64,000 bases of DNA from Ruminococcus sp. Lineage in GTDB: Bacteria; Bacillota; Clostridia; Oscillospirales; Ruminococcaceae. Location: assembly GCA_017542475.1 (NCBI GenBank), contig JAFXXD010000002.1:1-64000 (forward strand), in the 5' to 3' direction. The position numbers were made by a program, and so were the translations under genes. The notes under the pieces are model-generated. The model was not told the DNA's origin and made no database searches. It saw nothing but the letters and a program-made list of their open reading frames with translations. Each line of letters starts with the position of its first letter. The stretch's first letter is position 1. Shown in pieces: positions 60,301-64,000 of the stretch.

Positions 60301-61362
60301 ATGGACTATAGTAAGTTTTATACACCTCCAATTATTGCTACTGCATTAATTAATGAATTATGTATATCGGAGCCACATAAAGTAATCGATATTTGTTGCG
60401 GAAGTTGTAATTTGCTTTTGGCCGCAAAAAAAAAATGGAATAAAGTGTTACTATATGGTGTAGATCTATTTCAAAATTCTTCAGTAAAAAATGTGACATT
60501 TGAGAAAAATGATGGAAGAAAATACGCAGTTGATCATTCAAATGAGTATGAACTTGTACTAGCCAATCCTCCATTCGATTCTGTAAACAGTAAAAGGCAA
60601 TTTCCAGACTTGTTTGTTGATGAGTTTAAGAATATAACCACGTCTCGTCTCGAAATTGAAATGTTTATTGCTAATTTGAAACTCTTACAGACCGGTGGAG
60701 TGTTACTGATTATAATGCCTAGTAGCTTTGTTGAGGCTGAAAAATTTAGAAAAATAAGAGCTATTATTGCAGAAAAGTATTATATTGAAAGCATTATAAA
60801 ACTTGATGAAAATACATTTGGTTCTTCTAAAATCAATAGCTATGCCCTAATAATACATAACGAATTGCAACAAAACCGTTATACCAAAACAGCAAATGTA
60901 GTTGATAACCGATTTTACTATAAAAAGAGAATTAGTAGTCAAAGAATAAGAAATGGAACATGGAATAATGATACTATTTATACTTCTAATATACATTTGA
61001 ACATAAAAAGAGGAAATATCTCAAGTGCTTTGTTTATTTCACGAGGACAGCCCGTTTTACATACTTCCAAGTATAGTAATACATGGCAGCCAAGTATAAG
61101 GTATATTTCAAAAAAAGCTAATCCTACTGTTTGGGCTGAGGCAGGAGATATTATCGTAAGCCGAATAGGTAAATCTGCAGGGCAATGGTGTATATACAAC
61201 GGAGAAAAGACCCCAATATCCGATTGTTTGTACTGTATTAAATCTCCAGACCCATTAATTGTTGATAAAATGAAAGAAAAAAAATATAACAAAGACTTGA
61301 AAGGCGTGGCAACAAGGTATATCACCATTTCAGATTTTTATTCTTGGCTGAATTCACTGTGA
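60301..61362 (+). CDS. N6-adenine DNA methyltransferase with target-recognition domain
   Basis: 353 residues. The N-terminal methyltransferase has PPIIATALINELC, motif I VIDICCGSCNLLLAAK and motif IV LANPPFDS (NPPF, adenine N6 type). A second strand-rich block follows (GGVLLIIMPSSFVEAEKF). The C-terminal about 110 residues (WQPSIRYISKKANPTVW, GDIIVSRIGKSAGQW) resemble a type I specificity-type target-recognition domain. No restriction nuclease lies beside it. It could mark host DNA as self for the upstream ATPase. AGGAG ribosome site. Confidence 0.85.
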   Translation: MDYSKFYTPPIIATALINELCISEPHKVIDICCGSCNLLLAAKKKWNKVLLYGVDLFQNSSVKNVTFEKNDGRKYAVDHSNEYELVLANPPFDSVNSKRQFPDLFVDEFKNITTSRLEIEMFIANLKLLQTGGVLLIIMPSSFVEAEKFRKIRAIIAEKYYIESIIKLDENTFGSSKINSYALIIHNELQQNRYTKTANVVDNRFYYKKRISSQRIRNGTWNNDTIYTSNIHLNIKRGNISSALFISRGQPVLHTSKYSNTWQPSIRYISKKANPTVWAEAGDIIVSRIGKSAGQWCIYNGEKTPISDCLYCIKSPDPLIVDKMKEKKYNKDLKGVATRYITISDFYSWLNSL

Positions 61363-62087
61363 TTTTATAGTTTCTATAACTCAAAAGAGGCGTGTTTCTA
61401 TGTAGGCGGTAATTATTTTTGTGTGTTAACCACATTTGATAAGTCTTGATTTTTAACAAATTTAGATGCGATATGTGACAAAAAGTGCTACTAAGCTATC
61501 ACAAATAGGTGAGATTTGTTAGGGATTCATATCATTTCATCTCGCAGCGCCAAGCGGGCGCACGCAGTTCGCGGTTCAGTTGTTCTGAGCTGCGATTTTT
61601 TTTCCGCGCTCCAAAGCGGGTCTAAACCGTTCCACATACACAGGCGGCGTGTCGCCGCTTCCAATTCGCGCTCCACTTAATTGTGGAGCGTTAGTTTTTA
61701 TCCGCGCCTCACACCTAAAAAACGTTACGTGTCTGCTTCGAGCGGGCGCACGCAGTTCGCGGTTCAGTAGTTCTGAGCCGCGAATTTTTTTCCGCGCTCC
61801 AAAGCGGGTCTAAACCGTTCCACATACACAGAAACGCCCGATACTGATGTATCGGGCTCAATTTATAATGAATAGTGAATAATGTATAGTGAAGAGTAAA
61901 TGCTCGGAGGGCGTTTCTGTATTATTCGTTATTCACTATTCATTTTTCATTATTCACTAAAAATGCAGTCGGGTTCGCGTTTCCGTTTTTATGAAGCGCG
62001 ATTTTTATTATTTAGGGTTGCTATGAGCCGCGATTTTTTTCCTGAAGCCGCGGCGTGACTCAGCGTTGATAATAATTGGCACTTCGG
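61363..62087. repeat. Intergenic repeats at right edge of island
   Basis: 61363-61540 is AT-rich with no gene. Two direct repeats of about 91 bases follow (61553-61643 and 61741-61831), sharing AGCGGGCGCACGCAGTTCGC and TCTAAACCGTTCCACATACA and differing at a few positions. Between them lies a divergent family-B hairpin (GGCGGCGTGTCGCCGC, then CCAATTCGCG). At 61829-61965 AGAAACGCCC and GGGCGTTTCT enclose GCCCGATAC/GTATCGGGC. AATAGTGAATAATG and CATTATTCACTATT-type arms form another large hairpin. Host-like base composition resumes here. Confidence 0.8.
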
Positions 62088-62116
62088 TTGAAATACGTGC
62101 TGAAAAATGGTATAAT
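62088..62116 (+). promoter_or_regulatory. Promoter of DUF3795-GNAT operon
   Basis: TTGAAA 62088-62093, 17 bases, TATAAT 62111-62116. Confidence 0.85.
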
Positions 62117-62153
62117 AGCCATAATAAAGCTCGGAATAAAAGGAGGTACAAAA

Positions 62154-62555
62154 ATGAAACGTGAATTGGGAATAGCACGCTGCGGACTTGCCTGCTGCCT
62201 GTGCTCGGAGAATGTTAAGTGTAAGGGCTGCGGACAGGACGGCTTCCTCGAGCTGGACTGGTGCAGGGACGCAGAGTGGTGCGAGAACAGGAAGTGCTGC
62301 ATAGCGAAGGGCATAGTGAGCTGCTATGAGTGCGCGGACAGCGATTGCAGGAAGGGACTGTTCGGCGACAAGATAAAGCCGCTGGCGTTCACGGAATTTG
62401 CCCGCAGATACGGCGTCGGGGAGCTCCTCGACTGCCTTGAGCGCAACGAAAAGGCGGGGATAGTATACCACCGCGAGGGCATTATCGGCGACTACGACGA
62501 CTTCGGCGATGTTGAGGCGCTGATAGACTTCATAAGGAGCGGGAATAGACAATGA
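62154..62555 (+). CDS. DUF3795 cysteine-rich protein
   Basis: 133 residues from the ATG at 62154 (AAAGGAGGT upstream; an earlier frame start at 62076 lies before the promoter). About a dozen Cys (RCGLACCLCSENVKCKGCGQ, CIAKGIVSCYECADSDC) suggest metal binding, followed by a helical tail. The family's role is unknown. Overlaps the GNAT gene by 4 bases. Confidence 0.88.
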   Translation: MKRELGIARCGLACCLCSENVKCKGCGQDGFLELDWCRDAEWCENRKCCIAKGIVSCYECADSDCRKGLFGDKIKPLAFTEFARRYGVGELLDCLERNEKAGIVYHREGIIGDYDDFGDVEALIDFIRSGNRQ

Positions 62556-62989
62556 ATATAACGGTTATGAGAGCGACCGAAACGTGGCAGCAGGCTGGTG
62601 CGTACTATGTCCGCATACAGGGAATGGCGAAGCAGCACAATATCACCCTGCGCCGCGAGTTCGACGGGCACGATACGCCAGACACGAAGTACATAGTCCT
62701 GCTCGACGGCGATTTCCCCGTTGCGACGGCGCGATTCTACCCGATAGACGGCGCCTCTGCGATGATAGGGCGGGTAGTCGTGCTGCCCGAATACCGCGGG
62801 AAGGGGCTGGGGGAGCAGGTCGTGGCGGAAGCCGAGAAATGGCTCCGCGAGCTCGGTTACAGCGTCGCCGTGGTCGAGAGCCGCGACACCGCTACGGGCT
62901 TCTACGGGAAGCTCGGCTACGCTGTCACGGACAGCAGTATCATCTACGGCGACACCTTCGACTGCATAAGAATGGAAAAGGCACTGTAA
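62552..62989 (+). CDS. GNAT-family N-acetyltransferase
   Basis: 145 residues. Acetyl-CoA motif IGRVVVLPEYRGKGLGEQVV and end motif GFYGKLGYAVTDSSIIYGD. Substrate unknown; translationally coupled to DUF3795 (ATGA). Confidence 0.93.
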   Translation: MNITVMRATETWQQAGAYYVRIQGMAKQHNITLRREFDGHDTPDTKYIVLLDGDFPVATARFYPIDGASAMIGRVVVLPEYRGKGLGEQVVAEAEKWLRELGYSVAVVESRDTATGFYGKLGYAVTDSSIIYGDTFDCIRMEKAL

Positions 62990-63002
62990 TACTTCAACGG
63001 TA

Positions 63003-63034
63003 AGTCCTCACGGTCACGGCTGTGAGGGCTTTTC
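63003..63034 (+). terminator. Terminator of DUF3795-GNAT operon
   Basis: CCTCAC and GTGAGG stem around GGTCACGGCT, followed by GCTTTTC. Confidence 0.7.
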
Positions 63035-63064
63035 TTGACTAACAGCACCGTTTTGTGATAAAAT
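63035..63064 (+). promoter_or_regulatory. Promoter of O-antigen-ligase-like gene
   Basis: TTGACT 63035-63040 and TAAAAT 63059-63064 with an 18-base spacer; a TG lies upstream of the -10 box. Confidence 0.6.
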
Positions 63065-63117
63065 GGGAGAAGGTATCCATATGCCTGCACAGGATGAAAT
63101 TGAGACGGAGTGATATA

Positions 63118-64000
63118 ATGGCTCAGAAAAAGAAAAAGGCTTCACCGATTGCCGAGCTCCCGCGGTATCGCGTCATATTCACGGGCGTGATAATGTGCGC
63201 GGTCATGCTCGGCGTATTCGCGGTGAGGCTCCATATAGAGACGCTGACGGGGCGCTCGCTCGGGATATTTGCCCACACGGACGGTATGTACGCGGACTGG
63301 TTCCTCTATTGCAAGGAGATATTCTACCTCGTCATCGCCTGCGCGATATGCCTGTACGCCGCAGGAGAGCGGCTCTTCCCCGACAAGCCCTACCGTGACG
63401 GACGTCTGCACAGCAGGCGGGTGATACTGCCCGTCGCGTGTGCGGGAGCATATCTGCTGTTTGCGGGACTGTCGGCGCTGTTCTCGCAGAACAAGGAGGT
63501 CGTGCTGTTCGGCGTCTGCACCGAATTCGAGGGACTTGCCGCCGTGTTCTCCTACTGTGTGATATTCCTTTTCGGCTTCATATTCATAAACGGCAAAAAG
63601 CTGACGAAGCTCTTCCGCCGCGCTCTTATCGGACTTGCGGCGGTATCGGCATTGCTCGCGGTGTTTGAGTACGCGGTAAAGCCGCTTATGGAGCTGCCGT
63701 TTATGAAGTACCTGATAGCGCCCGCGGAGTACCGCGCGGCGGCGGAGACGCTCGCGATAGCGAACGACTACCGCGAATCGGTGCTGACCTTTCACAACTC
63801 CAACTATACGGGCGAATTCTTCGCGCTGATATTCCCCGTATCGGTATACGCGGTATTCGCGGCAAAGAAGGTTTATTCGCGCATAGCTGCGGGAGCCCTC
63901 GCGGCGGCAGTATTCGCTGCCTGCATTATGACCAACGCGACAGCGGCATTCTACGTTGCGGCGGCGGAGCTCGTCTGCCTGCTCGTATTTTTCATCGTGA
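63118..64000 (+). CDS. O-antigen ligase-like membrane protein, 3' truncated by window end
   Basis: At least 294 residues, open to the last base. Lys-rich N-terminus, then about seven hydrophobic helices (YRVIFTGVIMCAVMLGVFAV, FYLVIACAICLYAAG, RVILPVACAGAYLLFAGLSA and others). FHNSNYTGEFFALIFPVSVY is the loop-helix typical of the Wzy_C/O-antigen ligase family, which joins polysaccharide or teichoic-type chains at the outer membrane face. GACGGAG ribosome site. Function at family level only. Confidence 0.8.
   Translation, partial: MAQKKKKASPIAELPRYRVIFTGVIMCAVMLGVFAVRLHIETLTGRSLGIFAHTDGMYADWFLYCKEIFYLVIACAICLYAAGERLFPDKPYRDGRLHSRRVILPVACAGAYLLFAGLSALFSQNKEVVLFGVCTEFEGLAAVFSYCVIFLFGFIFINGKKLTKLFRRALIGLAAVSALLAVFEYAVKPLMELPFMKYLIAPAEYRAAAETLAIANDYRESVLTFHNSNYTGEFFALIFPVSVYAVFAAKKVYSRIAAGALAAAVFAACIMTNATAAFYVAAAELVCLLVFFIV

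Noticed and set aside
40839-62087. Complete integrative element
   Set aside because: No intact integrase, relaxase or type IV secretion gene is present; only small accessory genes and a recombinase tail remain.

Overview
The window looks like a chromosomal segment of a Ruminococcus-like gut Firmicute (Oscillospiraceae). Supporting evidence: dockerin modules with Thr-rich linkers, a SpoIVB protease and a Spo0A-like regulator, an HPr with both His15 and Ser46, NfnAB electron bifurcation, a CUT1 sugar importer, GC-rich coding regions with strong GGAGG ribosome sites, and many short hairpin-rich intergenic repeats. The species cannot be named from this evidence.

Layout. 0.4-4.7 kb (minus): an isolated phage head/packaging cassette (terS, terL, portal, capsid) interrupted by host-type repeats. 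5.2-13.1 kb: recG, nfnAB and a 960-aa secreted repeat/dockerin protein. 13.3-30.2 kb: housekeeping genes in short operons (lipoproteins, purD, a degenerate Spo0A-like regulator, an alpha/beta hydrolase-murF-ddl set, an acetyltransferase, a LysR regulator, purB, rimM-trmD, ptsH). 30.3-39.7 kb: spoIVB and an unusual minus-strand operon joining two sugar-ABC permeases to an HlyD-like adaptor, a MacB-like ectodomain protein and a large solute-binding lipoprotein. 40.3-40.8 kb: tRNA-Gly, tRNA-Arg, tRNA-His.

40.8-61.4 kb is a visibly AT-rich accessory island downstream of tRNA-His. It contains (i) a membrane protein of unknown function; (ii) an ECF sigma/anti-sigma pair followed by a secreted dockerin protein and a dockerin-bearing subtilisin, where the last three proteins share a protease-propeptide-like segment; (iii) a collapsed conjugative-element remnant (ArdC-like protein, DUF4314, LPD28-like genes and a Dam/serine-recombinase chimera created by deletion); (iv) an AAA-ATPase/PD-(D/E)XK protein; and (v) a compact cluster of thyX, a GNAT-methyltransferase fusion, a phosphoribosyltransferase-like protein, an ORC/CDC6-like ATPase, a Rossmann-like protein and an N6-adenine methyltransferase with a target-recognition domain. 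Cluster (v) is the best candidate for an undescribed conflict or DNA-modification system. Host-type sequence resumes at about 61.5 kb with DUF3795, GNAT and O-antigen-ligase-like genes; the last one is cut by the window end.

Throughout the host part, intergenic spaces are filled by at least five families of short repeats. Their hairpin stems differ between copies but stay complementary, which suggests selection for structure or mobility by a structure-dependent mechanism.
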